64,000 nt of DNA from NCBI RefSeq assembly GCF_900199205.1, contig NZ_OBMJ01000001.1, forward strand, positions 7,495,001 through 7,559,000. Direction: 5' to 3'. The notes beneath the pieces were generated by a model. That model was given only the letters and a program-made list of their open reading frames with translations. It made no database searches and was not told the origin of the DNA. This document shows positions 63,684 to 64,000 of this stretch, piece by piece. The stretch comes from Streptomyces sp. 1331.2. Lineage in GTDB: Bacteria; Actinomycetota; Actinomycetes; Streptomycetales; Streptomycetaceae. A program made the translations under genes and the position numbers. How positions within the stretch are numbered: the first letter of the stretch is position 1; each line of letters begins with the position of its first letter.

Positions 63684-64000
63684 AGCTGACGTTCCGTCAA
63701 GTTCCGTATGCAGATGGAGTGTTCAACTGGGAAGGGCAACTGGTGACCGGGGTGAAATCAGGACGTCTGTGGCGGATCGCCCGCGTGTCGCTGGACGAAC
63801 GACGGCGATTCGCCGCCGGAACGCGGACAATCGGCCAATGTCCGTCCGGCCCATGCCGCCGGCGGTTGCCCGCGGCCTAGAATCACCGAAGGGCGGCGCG
63901 ACGCCGGGGTCCGAGTGACCCGCGTCAGGCGCGCCCACGGGGGAGCCCGGCACATCCCGCAACACCCGCTTCGCAGACGCGTCCCGGATCGTCCGGAACG
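63684..64000. other. Right-edge region without a supported gene
   Basis: An AT-richer stretch at about 63690-63770 could be a promoter for a gene beyond the edge. A ten-residue frame from ATG 63714 has no partner. Minus-strand frames at 63723-63965 have base use unlike the surrounding genes and no recognisable domain. I see nothing else. Confidence 0.4.

Noticed and set aside
63723-63965. 80-codon minus-strand frame at the right edge
   Set aside because: No ribosome site or domain, and base use does not match neighbouring genes.

Overview
The window is very GC-rich DNA with G/C-ending codons, many GTG (and one TTG) starts and overlapping stop/start junctions. The gene set (a conservon, 2-methylisoborneol genes, a DUF574 methyltransferase, a tripeptidyl aminopeptidase-type lipoprotein, a LanL-type lanthipeptide synthetase) points to the family Streptomycetaceae (Streptomyces or Kitasatospora). 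I cannot fix the species. No tRNA, rRNA, CRISPR array, insertion sequence or transposase was seen.

Layout. 1-4187: a radical SAM gene cut by the left edge, a 65-residue remnant of a geosmin-type terpene synthase, and the 2-methylisoborneol pair (terpene cyclase plus GPP methyltransferase); the cyclase frame is broken by an apparent one-base loss. 4207-12138: a RibD-like reductase, a secreted PI-PLC, a lipoprotein peptidase, a metabolite:H+ symporter, a DUF574 methyltransferase and a Tat-exported purple acid phosphatase carrying a TTA codon. 12176-16832: a complete conservon (sensor ATPase, roadblock protein, DUF742 protein, GTPase, P450) on the minus strand. 17275-23361: an HTH-methyltransferase fusion, a GNAT enzyme, two oxidoreductases, a small unknown protein and a DHA2 exporter. 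23615-32819: MTA phosphorylase, then an unusual neighbourhood with a cytochrome-b/molybdopterin oxidoreductase, a GT87 mannosyltransferase-like protein, a methyltransferase, a GT2-DUF2064 fusion, a two-component system and a sugar epimerase with a second one-base lesion. 33074-37831: a small secreted protein and a complete sugar ABC importer with its own ATPase. 37841-41610: cupin, CopD behind a 39-bp palindrome, deaminase, universal stress protein, zinc ribbon protein. 41670-47770: a YtrA-type GntR/ABC operon and a DUF2079 membrane protein sharing a 22-bp operator, and a GH5 enzyme with a three-repeat tail. 47930-59483: sensor kinases, regulators, FprA-like reductase, SPFH protein, MFS and an orphan StyA-like monooxygenase. 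59598-63641: a phytoene/squalene-synthase-like gene, then a small acidic precursor peptide and a LanL-type synthetase whose cyclase has a Cys-Cys pair where Cys-His is usual.

How genes work together. The best supported units are the 2-MIB pair, the conservon, the sugar importer, the GntR-ABC-DUF2079 regulon (same operator twice), the glyco/redox neighbourhood at 24.4-32.8 kb and the lanthipeptide locus at 60.7-63.6 kb. The lanthipeptide locus and the GntR/DUF2079 regulon are the most promising for new biology. Two genes broken next to short G/C runs may reflect sequencing error and should be checked before being called real pseudogenes.
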